Assembly: GCF_016654115.1 (NCBI RefSeq)
Contig: NZ_JAEQAZ010000019.1
Location: 1 to 64,000 of the forward strand
DNA length: 64,000 nucleotides
Source of the DNA: Streptomyces sp. MBT53
GTDB lineage: Bacteria; Actinomycetota; Actinomycetes; Streptomycetales; Streptomycetaceae
Reading direction: 5' to 3'
Shown here piece after piece: positions 33,677 through 42,830 of this stretch. Numbering within the stretch: the stretch's first letter is position 1; each line of letters begins with the position of its first letter. The notes below the pieces were generated by a model, which worked only from the letters and a program-made list of their open reading frames with translations, was not told the origin of the DNA and did not search any database. A program made the position numbers and the translations under genes.

Positions 33677-34917
33677 CGACGACCGGCGACGAAGACATCC
33701 GCCCCCGGCGCGGCAGGCGTCGCCTGAAGATCGGGGCCGTAGCGCTGGCCGGCGTCACGGCGACCGCGCTCGGCGTCACCGTGTGGCAGGACGGCACCGC
33801 GAAACCGAGCACGACGGCCGCCGACTCGGCCCGGGTCGGCACCGCCACGGTGACGAAGACCGACCTCTCCGACGACCAGACCCTCAGCGGCACCCTCGGC
33901 TACAGCAAGGCGACCCCGCTCAAGGGCGCCAAGTCCGGACTGGTCACCTGGCTCCCTGCCCCCGGAACCACGGCCTCCCGGGGCCGCACCCTGTACAAGG
34001 TGGACAACGTCCCCGTGCCGGTGTTCTACGGCGGCACCCCCCTCTACCGCACGCTGAACGCGCGGGGCACCACCGGGCCCGACGTACGGGTGGTCGCCGA
34101 CAACCTCAAGAAGCTCGGCTACGACATCGGGGTCCAGCCGGGGGCGGGGACCTGGGTCACTCAGCACCGGGCCGACACCGGCACGCCCGACGAATCGGAC
34201 AGCGCGGATGCCCCGTCGTCAAGTGTCGCCCCTTCTCCCACGCCCACACCCGCACCCACCGCGACCACCGTCAAAGTGAAGGAGGGCGACGGCGTGCTCA
34301 CCGCCGGGCTGATCGCCGCGATCCGGCGCTGGCAGGCCCATGTCGGGATGCCCGCCACCGGAGTGCTCGGCATCGGGGACGTGACGGTGCAGTCCGGCGA
34401 GGTGCGGGTCGGAGCGGTGCAGGCGCAGAACGGCGACGACGCCACCGGGACCCTGATGACGGTCAGCTCCACCGTCAAGAAGGTGTCCGTGCCGGTGGAC
34501 GCCACCCAGGTCGGCACGATGTCCCGGGGCGACCGGGTCACGGTGACCCTGCCGGACAACTCCACCGTCAAGGGGACCATCGACGTGGTCGGCTCCACCG
34601 CCGCCACCGACAACTCCCAGGGCGACACCGGCGGTTCGGCCCCCGCGCAGCTCACGGTCACCGTCTCGGTGCCCGACACCGGGGCCGTCCGGAAGCTGAC
34701 CTCGGCCCCGGTGCAGGTGGCGTTCACCTCGGAGAGCCACAAGGGCGTGCTCGCCGTACCGGTCGGCGCGCTGCTGGCGCTCAGCGAGGGCGGCTACGCC
34801 GTCCAGCTCCCCGACGGGCGGCTGCTCGCGGTGAAGACCGGCATGTTCGCCAAGGGCCTGGTCGAGATCAGCGGCGCCGGTGTCACGGCCGGGCTGAAGG
34901 TGGAGACCACCTCGTGA
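33673..34917 (+). CDS. Membrane-fusion-like protein with peptidoglycan-binding domain
   Basis: This is a 414-residue protein. Helix 1 is at about residues 19-37, with the rest outside. A beta-barrel/lipoyl-like start ([20 protein letters not shown]) leads to a PG_binding_1-like region split by a Ser/Thr/Pro-rich insert near 178-200; the two halves are [14 protein letters not shown] and [22 protein letters not shown]. HlyD-like strands ([23 protein letters not shown] and [21 protein letters not shown]) follow. It overlaps its neighbours by four bases on both sides. It should link the ABC exporter to the wall, as MacA-like proteins do in Gram-positives. Confidence 0.85.
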   Translation: MTTTGDEDIRPRRGRRRLKIGAVALAGVTATALGVTVWQDGTAKPSTTAADSARVGTATVTKTDLSDDQTLSGTLGYSKATPLKGAKSGLVTWLPAPGTTASRGRTLYKVDNVPVPVFYGGTPLYRTLNARGTTGPDVRVVADNLKKLGYDIGVQPGAGTWVTQHRADTGTPDESDSADAPSSSVAPSPTPTPAPTATTVKVKEGDGVLTAGLIAAIRRWQAHVGMPATGVLGIGDVTVQSGEVRVGAVQAQNGDDATGTLMTVSSTVKKVSVPVDATQVGTMSRGDRVTVTLPDNSTVKGTIDVVGSTAATDNSQGDTGGSAPAQLTVTVSVPDTGAVRKLTSAPVQVAFTSESHKGVLAVPVGALLALSEGGYAVQLPDGRLLAVKTGMFAKGLVEISGAGVTAGLKVETTS

Positions 34918-35714
34918 GGAGCCGACCGGTACTGGCCGTGATCGACGCGGGCATGGAGTATCCCGGCGGGGTGAAGGCCCTGGACGGTGTCTCGCTCGCC
35001 ATCGAGGAGGGTGAACTCCTCGCCATCGTCGGCCCGTCCGGGTCCGGCAAGTCGACCCTGCTGAACATCATGGGCACCCTGGACCGGCCGACCAGCGGCA
35101 CCGTGGAGATCGGCGGCCACGACGTCGCGACCCTCTCCGACCGTCGGCTCTCCGCGCTGCGCGGACGCCAACTCGGCTTCGTGTTCCAGCAGTTCCATCT
35201 CACCGACGGGCTGACCGCCGCCGAGAACGTGGCAACAGGCCTGCTCTACGCGGGAGTTCCGCGCCGGCGACGCGCTCCGCTGGCCCGCGAGGCGCTGGCC
35301 CGGGTCGGTCTGGCGCGCCGCGCCGGGCATCTGCCGAACCAACTCTCCGGCGGCGAACGCCAACGGGTCGCCATCGCCCGCGCGTTGGTCAACCACCCGG
35401 CCCTTGTCCTCGCGGACGAACCCACCGGCGCCCTGGACACCGCCAACGGCCGTGCCGTACTGGAGCTGTTGACCGCCCTGAACGACGAGGGCACCACCAT
35501 CGCGATCATCACCCACGACCGGGACATCGCCGCGCGGCTGCCCCGCAGGGTGGAGATCCTCGACGGCCGGCTGGTCGCCGACGTCCGGGGCGAGGACGTC
35601 GGAGAAGACACCCAGGCCATCGACACGGCCGACCTCGCCGCCGATCTCGCCGACGACACCTTCGCCATCCGCAGGGACACCTTCACCGACCTCCAGGGGG
35701 AACGCCGGTCATGA
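34914..35714 (+). CDS. MacB/LolD-type ABC transporter ATPase
   Basis: This is a 266-residue ATPase. Walker [10 protein letters not shown] is at about residues 41-49. The Q-loop is VFQQFHL, the signature [15 protein letters not shown], Walker [13 protein letters not shown], and the switch His is in AIITHD. A C-terminal acidic tail ([13 protein letters not shown]) of about 35 residues is extra. Start GTG 34914 overlaps the previous stop. It powers the permease that follows; exported substrates of this class include peptides, antibiotics and lipids. Confidence 0.93.
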   Translation: MRSRPVLAVIDAGMEYPGGVKALDGVSLAIEEGELLAIVGPSGSGKSTLLNIMGTLDRPTSGTVEIGGHDVATLSDRRLSALRGRQLGFVFQQFHLTDGLTAAENVATGLLYAGVPRRRRAPLAREALARVGLARRAGHLPNQLSGGERQRVAIARALVNHPALVLADEPTGALDTANGRAVLELLTALNDEGTTIAIITHDRDIAARLPRRVEILDGRLVADVRGEDVGEDTQAIDTADLAADLADDTFAIRRDTFTDLQGERRS

Positions 35715-36952
35715 CCACCACCGCGCCGAAGCCGACCGCCGCCGTGGCCGTCGCCGACACCAGGCCGGTACGGCTGGCTCCGCTGGACATCCTGCGCCTG
35801 GGACTGCTCGGCATCCACACCCGCCGGATGCGGGCGGCGCTGTCCGCGCTGGGCATCTCGATCGGCATCGCCACGATGATCGTGGTGACCGGGATCCCGG
35901 CGTCCAGCCAGAAGGCGCTGATGAACCAGCTCTCCGCGCTCGGCACCAACATGCTCCAGGCGATGCCGGTCCCCAACCAGACCCCGCCGGTCGAACTCCC
36001 GCCGCAGTCCGTGGACATGGTCCGCCGGATCGGCCCCGTCACCGTGGCCAGCGCGGTCGCCAACACCCATGCGGAGGTGTTCCGCAACGACCGCGTCGAC
36101 GCCGACGACTACGCCGGTCTCGCCGTACTGGCCAGCAGGACCGACCTGTTGAAGGCGATCAACGCCCAGGTCCGGTCCGGGCGTTACCTCAGCGCGTCCA
36201 CCGAGCGGTTCCCCACGGCCGTGCTCGGCTCGGTGGCCGCCACCCGGATGGGCATCGCGCAGGTGGTGCCGGGGCGGCCCGCCCCGCAGATCTACATCGA
36301 CCACCGCTGGTTCACGGTCATCGGTGTCCTCGCGCAGACCCCGCTGTCGCCCGACATCGACCGCGCGGTCCTGGTCGGCTGGGACGCCGCGCGCACCCAA
36401 CTGGGCTTCACCGGCCACCCGACCGTCATCTACGTCAAGGCCAGGGAGGACGGCATCGACGCCGTCCGCGATGTGCTCGCCCCGACCATCTACCCCGAAG
36501 TACCGGGCATGGTGCAGGTCAGCCGCCCCTCCGACGCCCTCGCCGCGAAACGCGCCACGCAGACCACGTTCTCCGCGCTCTTCCTCGGCCTCGCCGGGGT
36601 GGCCCTCCTGGTGGGCGGGATCGGCGTGGCCAACACCATGGTCATCTCGGTCCTCGAACGCCGCAAGGAGATCGGACTGCGGCGGGCACTGGGCGCCAAC
36701 AAGGGCCAGATCCGCGGGCAGTTCCTCACCGAGTCGGTGGCCCTGTCCTGCCTCGGCGGGCTGGCGGGCACTGTTCTCGGCGTCCTGGCGACCGTCGGTT
36801 ACGCCACCTACCAGGGCTGGCCGCCGGTGATTCCGCTGCCGGCGGTGGCGGGCGGCTTCGGCGGCGCCGTCCTGATCGGCATGGCCGCCGGTGTCTACCC
36901 CTCCATCAGGGCCTCCCGGCTCACCCCGACGGAGGCGCTGGCGATGGTGTGA
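35711..36952 (+). CDS. MacB/FtsX-type ABC transporter permease
   Basis: This 413-residue permease starts at ATG 35711, overlapping the ATPase stop. Membrane segment 1 is near residues 48-68 ([20 protein letters not shown]). An outside MacB-like domain spans about 70-285, then three helices close the FtsX domain ([60 protein letters not shown]). The cytoplasmic coupling motif [14 protein letters not shown] is present. It ends the operon. A short hairpin (36964-36970 with 36981-36987) follows. Confidence 0.93.
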   Translation: MTTTAPKPTAAVAVADTRPVRLAPLDILRLGLLGIHTRRMRAALSALGISIGIATMIVVTGIPASSQKALMNQLSALGTNMLQAMPVPNQTPPVELPPQSVDMVRRIGPVTVASAVANTHAEVFRNDRVDADDYAGLAVLASRTDLLKAINAQVRSGRYLSASTERFPTAVLGSVAATRMGIAQVVPGRPAPQIYIDHRWFTVIGVLAQTPLSPDIDRAVLVGWDAARTQLGFTGHPTVIYVKAREDGIDAVRDVLAPTIYPEVPGMVQVSRPSDALAAKRATQTTFSALFLGLAGVALLVGGIGVANTMVISVLERRKEIGLRRALGANKGQIRGQFLTESVALSCLGGLAGTVLGVLATVGYATYQGWPPVIPLPAVAGGFGGAVLIGMAAGVYPSIRASRLTPTEALAMV

Positions 36953-37122
36953 GGCAGGTGAGAGGCGGGTGAGAATGTCGACCCGCCCCCGCACGTACGG
37001 GCGAGTTTCACATGAGCGCCACCAGACCCTTCCCTGACGTTTGTTGCTCTTGGAACACTCGCACCGCGCGCATTTCGCCATGTTCCGGCCGGCCGCGCGT
37101 CAGGATGAGAGGTGCCTCACCC

Positions 37123-39177
37123 ATGTCCGAAGTCAACCGGCGTCGCTTTCTCCAACTCGCGGGTGCCACAACGGCGTTCACGGCGCTGTCGAACAGCATC
37201 GAGCGTGCCGCCGCGCTCCCCGCGAACCACAGTTCCGGGAGCATCGAGGACGTCGAGCACATCGTCGTCCTGATGCAGGAGAACCGGTCGTTCGACCACT
37301 ACTTCGGTTCGCTCAGAGGCGTCCGGGGCTTCGGCGACCCACGTCCGGTCGTGACCCGGCAGGACGGAAAACCGGTCTGGTACCAGTCGGACGGCACGAA
37401 GGACATCCTCCCGTTCCGGCCCGAGGCGGACGACCTGGGCCTGCAGTTCATCCAGGACCTCCCGCACGGCTGGAACGACGGGCACGCCGCGTTCGACGGC
37501 GGCAAGTACGACAAGTGGGTGCCGTCCAAGGGCTCCACGACGATGGCGTACCTGACCCGCGAGGACATCCCGTTCCACTACGCGCTCGCCGACTCCTTCA
37601 CCATCTGCGACGCGTACCACTGCTCGTTCATCGGCTCGACGGACCCCAACCGCTACTACCTGTGGACGGGTTACACCGGCAACGACGGCACCGGCGGCGG
37701 CCCCGTCCTCGGCAACGACGAGGCCGGCTACAGCTGGACGACGTACCCCGAGCGCCTGGAGAAGGCCGGGGTCTCCTGGAAGATCTACCAGGACGTCGGC
37801 GACGGCCTCGACGCGGCCGGCGGCTGGGGCTGGATCCAGGACGCGTACCGCGGCAACTACGGCGACAACTCGTTGCTCTACTTCAAGCAGTTCCAGAACG
37901 CCCAGCCCGGCGACCCGCTCTACGACAAGGCCCGCAACGGCACCGACGCCACCAAGGGCGAGGGTTTCTTCGACCAGCTGAAGGCGGACGTCAAGGGCGG
38001 CAAGCTGCCGAAGATCTCCTGGGTCGTCGCCCCCGAGGCCTTCACCGAGCACCCCAACTGGCCCGCGAACTACGGTGCTTGGTACGTCTCCCAGGTTCTG
38101 GACGCGCTGACCTCCGACCCGAAGGTGTGGGCGAAGACGGCCCTGTTCATCACCTACGACGAGAACGACGGCTTCTTCGACCACCTGGTGCCGCCGTTCG
38201 CGCCGGGTTCCGCCGCGCAGGGCAAGTCGACCGTCGACGTCGGCCCCGACCTCTTCGCGGGCAACGCCAGTCACCCCGCCGGCCCCTACGGCCTCGGCCA
38301 GCGGGTCCCGATGATCGTCGTCTCGCCCTGGAGCAAGGGCGGTTACGTCTGCTCGGAGACCTTCGACCACACCTCGGTGATCCGGTTCATGGAGCGCCGC
38401 TTCGGCGTGCACGAGCCCAACATCTCGCCGTGGCGGCGCGCGATCTGCGGTGACCTGACCACCGCCTTCGACTTCTCCCGCAAGGACGTCAAGAAGGTCC
38501 CGCTGCCGGACACCGACGGCTACCAGCCGCCGGACAAGAACCGCCACCCCGACTACGTCCCGACCCCGCCCGCCAACCCCGTACTGCCCAAGCAGGAGCG
38601 CGGACTGCGCCCGGCCCGCCCGCTCAAGTACGCGTCGACGGTGGACGGTTCGGCGGACACGGCGGCCGGCAAGTTCACGCTGAGCTTCGCGTCCGGCGCG
38701 AAGGCCGGCGCCAACTTCCTGGTCACCTCCGCCAACCGCACGGACGGGCCCTGGAGTTACACCACCGAGGCCGGCAAGACCGTCTCGGACACCTGGAACT
38801 CGGCGTACTCGAACGGCTCGTACGACCTGACCGTGCACGGCCCGAACGGCTTCCTGCGCGTCTTCAAGGGCCCGGGCAAGAGCGCCGGACCCGAGGTCAC
38901 CGCCCGTGACTGCGGCGACGACGTCGAGCTGACGTTCACCAACAAGGGCTCCGGCACAGTGCAGTTGAGGGTCGCCAACGGGTATGGCGGGAAGAGCCAG
39001 ACCGTGAAGGTGCGGGCGGGTGCCACCGTCCGGCACACCTTCGACCTCGGCGCGAGCAAGCGGTGGTACGACCTGACGGTCACTTCCGACGGCGACGCGG
39101 GCTTCCTGCGGCGATTCGCCGGACATGTCGAGAACGGCCGCCCGGGGGTCAGCGACCCGGCGATCGGACGGGTGTGA
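37123..39177 (+). CDS. Tat-exported phosphocholine-type phospholipase C
   Basis: This is a 684-residue enzyme. The Tat signal has NRRRFLQLAGATTAF in the first 20 residues. The phosphoesterase domain begins at VEHIVVLMQENRSFDHYFGSLRGVRGF, the hallmark of the non-haemolytic phospholipase C / acid phosphatase AcpA family. Active-site regions STDPNRYYLWTGY, SWVVAPEAFTEHP and ITYDENDGFFDHLVPP follow. Two C-terminal beta domains (from about 510 and 600) match the duplicated tail of this family. It cleaves phospholipid head groups outside the cell. ATG 37123 follows GAGAGG. In Streptomyces such genes are often phosphate-controlled; I found no clear PHO box in the 170 bp upstream. Confidence 0.92.
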   Translation: MSEVNRRRFLQLAGATTAFTALSNSIERAAALPANHSSGSIEDVEHIVVLMQENRSFDHYFGSLRGVRGFGDPRPVVTRQDGKPVWYQSDGTKDILPFRPEADDLGLQFIQDLPHGWNDGHAAFDGGKYDKWVPSKGSTTMAYLTREDIPFHYALADSFTICDAYHCSFIGSTDPNRYYLWTGYTGNDGTGGGPVLGNDEAGYSWTTYPERLEKAGVSWKIYQDVGDGLDAAGGWGWIQDAYRGNYGDNSLLYFKQFQNAQPGDPLYDKARNGTDATKGEGFFDQLKADVKGGKLPKISWVVAPEAFTEHPNWPANYGAWYVSQVLDALTSDPKVWAKTALFITYDENDGFFDHLVPPFAPGSAAQGKSTVDVGPDLFAGNASHPAGPYGLGQRVPMIVVSPWSKGGYVCSETFDHTSVIRFMERRFGVHEPNISPWRRAICGDLTTAFDFSRKDVKKVPLPDTDGYQPPDKNRHPDYVPTPPANPVLPKQERGLRPARPLKYASTVDGSADTAAGKFTLSFASGAKAGANFLVTSANRTDGPWSYTTEAGKTVSDTWNSAYSNGSYDLTVHGPNGFLRVFKGPGKSAGPEVTARDCGDDVELTFTNKGSGTVQLRVANGYGGKSQTVKVRAGATVRHTFDLGASKRWYDLTVTSDGDAGFLRRFAGHVENGRPGVSDPAIGRV

Positions 39178-39202
39178 CCGCTGTCGTAGCGCCGGTTGTA
39201 TT

Positions 39203-39230
39203 CCGGGGCACTCGCGGTAGTGTGCCCCGG
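39203..39230. terminator. Hairpin after the phospholipase gene
   Basis: CCGGGGCAC (39203-39211) pairs with GTGCCCCGG (39222-39230), with a 10-base loop. Its last base is the first base of the next gene's GTG, so it may also mask that start site. Confidence 0.6.
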
Positions 39231-40063
39231 TGACCACGCATTCGAACACACCTGCAGGCTGGTACCCGGATCCGCACGGAGCGCCCCAGACCCTCCGCTA
39301 CTGGGACGGCGCGAAGTGGACCGAGCACACCAACGCGGACCAGCAGGGGCAGACCGCCCAGCAGGCGCCGCAGGGCGTGCCGCCGCAGGCGGCCGGGCCG
39401 GACCCGCGGGTCCAGCAGCAAGTGCAGCAGCAGGCCGGGGTCGCCGGGGGCGGCCCCGGCGGCGGCGGTCTGTTCAGCGAGCCGGTCCTCGTGGTGAACC
39501 AGAAGGCCAAGCTGATCGAGCTGACCAACGAGTACAAGGTCATGGATCAGAACGGCAATCTGATCGGCACCGTCACCGAGATCGGCCAGAGCGCGCTGAA
39601 GAAGGCGCTGCGCTTCGTCTCCAGCCTCGACCAGTTCATGACGCACCGGCTGGAGATCCGGGACGCCCACGGGCAGCCGCAGTTGGTGCTGACCCGGCCC
39701 GCGAAGATCATGAAGTCCCGGGTGATCGTGTCCCGTCCGGACGGTTCGCCGGTGGGCGAGATCGTCCAGCAGAACATGATCGGGAAGATCAACTTCGGGC
39801 TGATGGTGAACGGCCAGCAGATCGGCGCGATCAAGGCGGAGAACTGGCGGGCCTGGAACTTCGCGATCGTCGACCACGCGGACAACGAGGTCGCCCGGAT
39901 CACCAAGACCTGGGAAGGCCTCGCCAAGACGATGTTCACCACCGCGGACAACTACGTCCTGCAGATCCACTACCAGCTGCCCGAGCCGCTGCTGAGCCTG
40001 GTGGTGGCGACGGCCCTGACCGTCGACACCGCCCTCAAGCAGGACTCGCGCGGCCTCGGCTGA
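39230..40063 (+). CDS. DUF2510 and scramblase/LURP-one-like protein
   Basis: This is a 277-residue protein. The N-terminal DUF2510 motif PAGWYPDPHGAPQTLRYWDGAKWTEHT is followed by a Gln/Pro/Gly-rich linker to about residue 83. Residues 85-275 look like the phospholipid scramblase/LURP-one beta-barrel (KLIELTNEYKVMDQNGNLIG, then QFMTHRLEIRDAHGQP, NFAIVDHADNEVARITKTWEG) with a hydrophobic C-terminal helix. Such proteins probably bind or organise membranes; scrambling activity is doubtful in bacteria. Start GTG 39230. It lies next to a phospholipase, which may hint at a lipid role. Confidence 0.8.
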   Translation: MTTHSNTPAGWYPDPHGAPQTLRYWDGAKWTEHTNADQQGQTAQQAPQGVPPQAAGPDPRVQQQVQQQAGVAGGGPGGGGLFSEPVLVVNQKAKLIELTNEYKVMDQNGNLIGTVTEIGQSALKKALRFVSSLDQFMTHRLEIRDAHGQPQLVLTRPAKIMKSRVIVSRPDGSPVGEIVQQNMIGKINFGLMVNGQQIGAIKAENWRAWNFAIVDHADNEVARITKTWEGLAKTMFTTADNYVLQIHYQLPEPLLSLVVATALTVDTALKQDSRGLG

Positions 40064-40069
40064 CCTCGC

Positions 40070-41035
40070 TCAGAGCGCGGTGAGATGCCCCGGCTCGGAC
40101 CGTCGGTCCGGCTGCCGGGGCATCAACGCCGGTTCCGGGGAAGCGGATTCGGGCTTCAGCGCCAGTACGGCGGCCACCGGGTGATCGTGGTCGCCGTATT
40201 CGTGCACCAGGGGCACGGCGGGCGTGACCCGGGTCAGCAGCACCACACCCCAGGACGCGAGTCCGGCCCCCGCCAGCGCGAGGAGGATGCCGGCCGCGCC
40301 GCCCTGGAGGCGTTCGCCGAGCAGGGCCAGCCCGATCGCGGCGGCGGCCAGCGGGTTCGCCAGGGTGACCACCGCGAGCGGGGCACCGAGGCCGCCCCGG
40401 TAGGCGGTCTGTGAGAGCAGCAGCCCGCCCGCCGCGAACACCGCGACCAGCAGGGCGACTCCGACCACCTGCATGCTCAGCAGCGGGCCCGAGCGGTCCG
40501 TCGCCGCGACCGTCACGGTCTGCGTGAGCGCGGAGGCGACACCCGAGGCGACACCGGACGCCGAAGCATGCCGTAGACCGGGCTTGGCGCCGCGCCGGGC
40601 CAGCAGGCCGATCAGCGCGGACGTCGCGCCCGCGACCGCCAACGCCTGGGGAACGGTGAGGACTTGGTCGGGCTGGGGCCCGGACGCCGTGACCAGCAGG
40701 GCCGACAGGCCGAGCAGGGTGAGCGCGGTGCCCCGCCACTCGCTCGTGCTGACCCGTCGCCCGGCCACCCGCGCGCCCATCGGCACGGCGGCGACCAGGG
40801 TGAGCGCGCCCAGCGGCTGTACGACGGTCAGCGGACCGTACTTCAGGGCCACGACGTGCAGCAGCGCGGCCGACGCGTTCAGCACGACCGTCCACCACCA
40901 GGAACCCGTGGCGAGCAGCCGCAGCATGCCCGCGTCGGAGTTGCGGGACGCCAGCCGCTCCTGCGCCACGGCGGCGGCCGCGTAGGCGACGGCCGAGAAG
41001 AGGGACAGGACGACGGCGACGAGCGTGGCGTTCAT
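40070..41035 (-). CDS. DMT/EamA-like multispanning transporter
   Basis: This is a 321-residue membrane protein with nine or ten hydrophobic segments, starting LVAVVLSLFSAVAYAAAAVA. EamA-type features include GPLTVVQPLGALTLVAAVP and GLGAPLAVVTLANPLAAAAIGLALLGERL. The last about 45 residues are a hydrophilic cytoplasmic tail. ATG 41035 overlaps the PAP2 stop by four bases. It may export a metabolite or lipid precursor; the substrate is unknown. It is convergent with the DUF2510 gene. Confidence 0.85.
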   Translation of the reverse strand: MNATLVAVVLSLFSAVAYAAAAVAQERLASRNSDAGMLRLLATGSWWWTVVLNASAALLHVVALKYGPLTVVQPLGALTLVAAVPMGARVAGRRVSTSEWRGTALTLLGLSALLVTASGPQPDQVLTVPQALAVAGATSALIGLLARRGAKPGLRHASASGVASGVASALTQTVTVAATDRSGPLLSMQVVGVALLVAVFAAGGLLLSQTAYRGGLGAPLAVVTLANPLAAAAIGLALLGERLQGGAAGILLALAGAGLASWGVVLLTRVTPAVPLVHEYGDHDHPVAAVLALKPESASPEPALMPRQPDRRSEPGHLTAL

Positions 41036-41829
41036 CGGCCGGCTCCGACGAGCACCGGCTGCTTCTCGGGGGCGAGCTCCGGCTGACCGCGGCCCGCCGT
41101 GGTGGCCGTGCGGTGCGGCGGGTGGATCAGCGCGAGGGCGATGCCGAGCATCGCGGTCGCGACGATCGCGTCGAGCCAGTAGTGGTTCGCCGTGCCCACG
41201 ATGACCACCAGGGTGACCAGCGGGTGCAGCAGCCACAGCCACCGCCAGCGGGACCGGGTCGCGACGATCAGGCCGATCGCGACCATCAGGGCCCAGCCGA
41301 AGTGCAGCGAGGGCATCGCCGCGAACTGGTTCGAGAGGTGGTCGCTGGTCGGCGGACCGTACACCGAGGGGCCGTAGACCTTCGCGGTGTCGACCAGGCC
41401 CGTCGCGGCCAGCATGCGCGGGGGCGCCAGCGGGAACACGAAGGGCAGGACCAGGGCGGCCGAGGTGACCGTCGCCAGGACCCGGCGGGCCCAGACGTAG
41501 TGCGCCGGGCGCCGCAGGTACAGCCAGACCAGGAAAGCGACGGTGGCCGGGAAGTGGACGGTCGCGTAGAAGGTGTTCGCGAGGTGCACGAGGGTGTCGC
41601 TGTGCAGCAGCACCGACTGCACCGAGCCCTCGTTCGGGAGACGGAGGGTCCGTTCCAGGTCCCACACGTGGCGGGCGTTGTGCAGTGCCTCGGTGGTGTG
41701 GCCCGTCGCCAGCTGGCGGCCGAACTTGTAGACGAGGAAGAGTCCTGCGACGAGCAGGAGCTCACGGACGAGCGGGGGCCGCGCTATCGCGCTGGTCCCC
41801 GGCTCTGCAGGCTCGGTGCGGGCATTCAT
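41032..41829 (-). CDS. PAP2-family (inositolphosphotransferase-like) membrane phosphatase
   Basis: This 265-residue protein has about six membrane segments. The PAP2 active-site pieces are MPSLHFGWALMVAIGLI and ANHYWLDAIVATAM, giving the two His and one Asp. The form matches the PAP2_3 / Aur1-like subgroup, which handles lipid phosphates or phosphoinositol transfer. ATG 41829 lies at the edge of the operator region. It is transcribed with the DMT gene and divergent from the TetR gene, which probably represses it. Confidence 0.87.
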   Translation of the reverse strand: MNARTEPAEPGTSAIARPPLVRELLLVAGLFLVYKFGRQLATGHTTEALHNARHVWDLERTLRLPNEGSVQSVLLHSDTLVHLANTFYATVHFPATVAFLVWLYLRRPAHYVWARRVLATVTSAALVLPFVFPLAPPRMLAATGLVDTAKVYGPSVYGPPTSDHLSNQFAAMPSLHFGWALMVAIGLIVATRSRWRWLWLLHPLVTLVVIVGTANHYWLDAIVATAMLGIALALIHPPHRTATTAGRGQPELAPEKQPVLVGAGR

Positions 41830-41905
41830 CCCCCGGCCCCTTCGCTGACGGTGGTGCGTGTGGTGGTGCTGGCAGGGCTTGTGACCCTTCCGGCGGCCCG
41901 AACTC

Positions 41906-41989
41906 ATCGGTACGAGTCCGTTCCGATACGCCAGTGTACCGATACGAGATGGTACCGATACGGTGGAGTACCGGTACACTGGCGTATCG
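41906..41989. promoter_or_regulatory. Multi-site TetR operator with 18-bp inverted repeat
   Basis: CGATACGCCAGTGTACCG at 41924-41941 has its exact reverse complement at 41972-41989, separated by 30 bp. Inside and beside it the element CCGATACG or CGGTACGAG recurs (41906, 41939, 41954). The array lies between the divergent PAP2 and TetR genes and could seat several repressor dimers or form a DNA cruciform. Confidence 0.7.
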
Positions 41990-42053
41990 ATAGCGAAACG
42001 AGACACACTGGAGAGCGGACCCCGGGTCCGCGGGCCGAGCGAGGAGAAGAGCC

Positions 42054-42677
42054 ATGACGTCGCAGGCTGAGGACGCACCGGACACGGTCGCCGCCTCGCG
42101 CCGCTCCAAGATCACGCCTGAGCGTGAGCGGGAGTTCTTCGACGCCGTGCTCGACCAGATCAGAGAATGCGGCTACGACTCCGTCAGCATGGAGGGCGTC
42201 GCCACCAGCACCCGCTGCAGCAAGTCCACGCTGTACCGGCAGTGGGGGACCAAGCCCCAGTTCGTCGCCGCCGCGCTGCGCGCCAACCGCCGGGCGCACT
42301 TCACCGGCATCGACACCGGCTCCCTCGCGGAGGATCTGCGCCAGGCCGCGCGGGCCGCGGGCGCCTGGTCGGCGAAGGACACCAAGCTCGTCGCGGCCCT
42401 CGGCCACGCCGTCACCCAGGACAGCGAACTCGCCCAGGCACTGCGCGAGGCGCTCGTCCACCCCGAGATCACCGCGCTGGAGGACATCCTGCGCCGGGGT
42501 GTGGAACGCGGCGAGATCCCGCGCGACCACCCCGCGCTGCCGTACGTCCCCGCCCAGATCTTCGGCGTCCTGCGGGCCCGCCCCGTCCTGGAGGGCTGTT
42601 ACGCCGACCCCGACTACCTCGTCAGATTCGTGGAGGCCGCGGTGCTCCCCGCGCTGGGCCTGTCCGGGTCGCCCTGA
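42054..42677 (+). CDS. TetR-family repressor
   Basis: This 207-residue protein has its HTH at about residues 25-70 (FFDAVLDQIRECGYDSVSMEGVATSTRCSKSTLYRQWGTK). The helical ligand domain ends with FVEAAVLPALGL, typical of the TetR_C_11-like group. ATG 42054 has GAGGAGAAG upstream. It is divergent from the PAP2-DMT pair with the inverted-repeat array in between, so it likely controls both directions. Confidence 0.9.
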   Translation: MTSQAEDAPDTVAASRRSKITPEREREFFDAVLDQIRECGYDSVSMEGVATSTRCSKSTLYRQWGTKPQFVAAALRANRRAHFTGIDTGSLAEDLRQAARAAGAWSAKDTKLVAALGHAVTQDSELAQALREALVHPEITALEDILRRGVERGEIPRDHPALPYVPAQIFGVLRARPVLEGCYADPDYLVRFVEAAVLPALGLSGSP

Positions 42678-42758
42678 GAATCAGGCCGCCGTCCATGGGA
42701 TGACTGGACGGTGACCTGGCCGCGCCGCACCGTGGGGACGGGGGCGGCGCGCACCCCC

Positions 42759-42805
42759 CGGCCGGGTGGGGTTCCTCTTGAGCGGAGAGGCGCCCCACCC
42801 GGCCG
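42759..42805. terminator. Hairpin between TetR and DUF2510 genes
   Basis: CGGCCGGGTGGGG (42759-42771) pairs with CCCCACCCGGCCG (42793-42805), with a 21-base loop. It lies between convergent genes. A weaker stem CCGTCCA/TGGACGG occurs just after the TetR stop. Confidence 0.75.
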
Positions 42806-42830
42806 ACTGTGTGCCGGGGGCGGAACGGGA

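Noticed and set aside
36953..37122. PHO box upstream of the phospholipase C gene
   Set aside because: I looked for GTTCACC-type direct repeats and saw none good enough to call.
41032..42078. Longer start for the PAP2 protein through the operator array
   Set aside because: The extra residues are translated from the inverted repeats and carry no membrane or domain features; ATG 41829 is the natural start.
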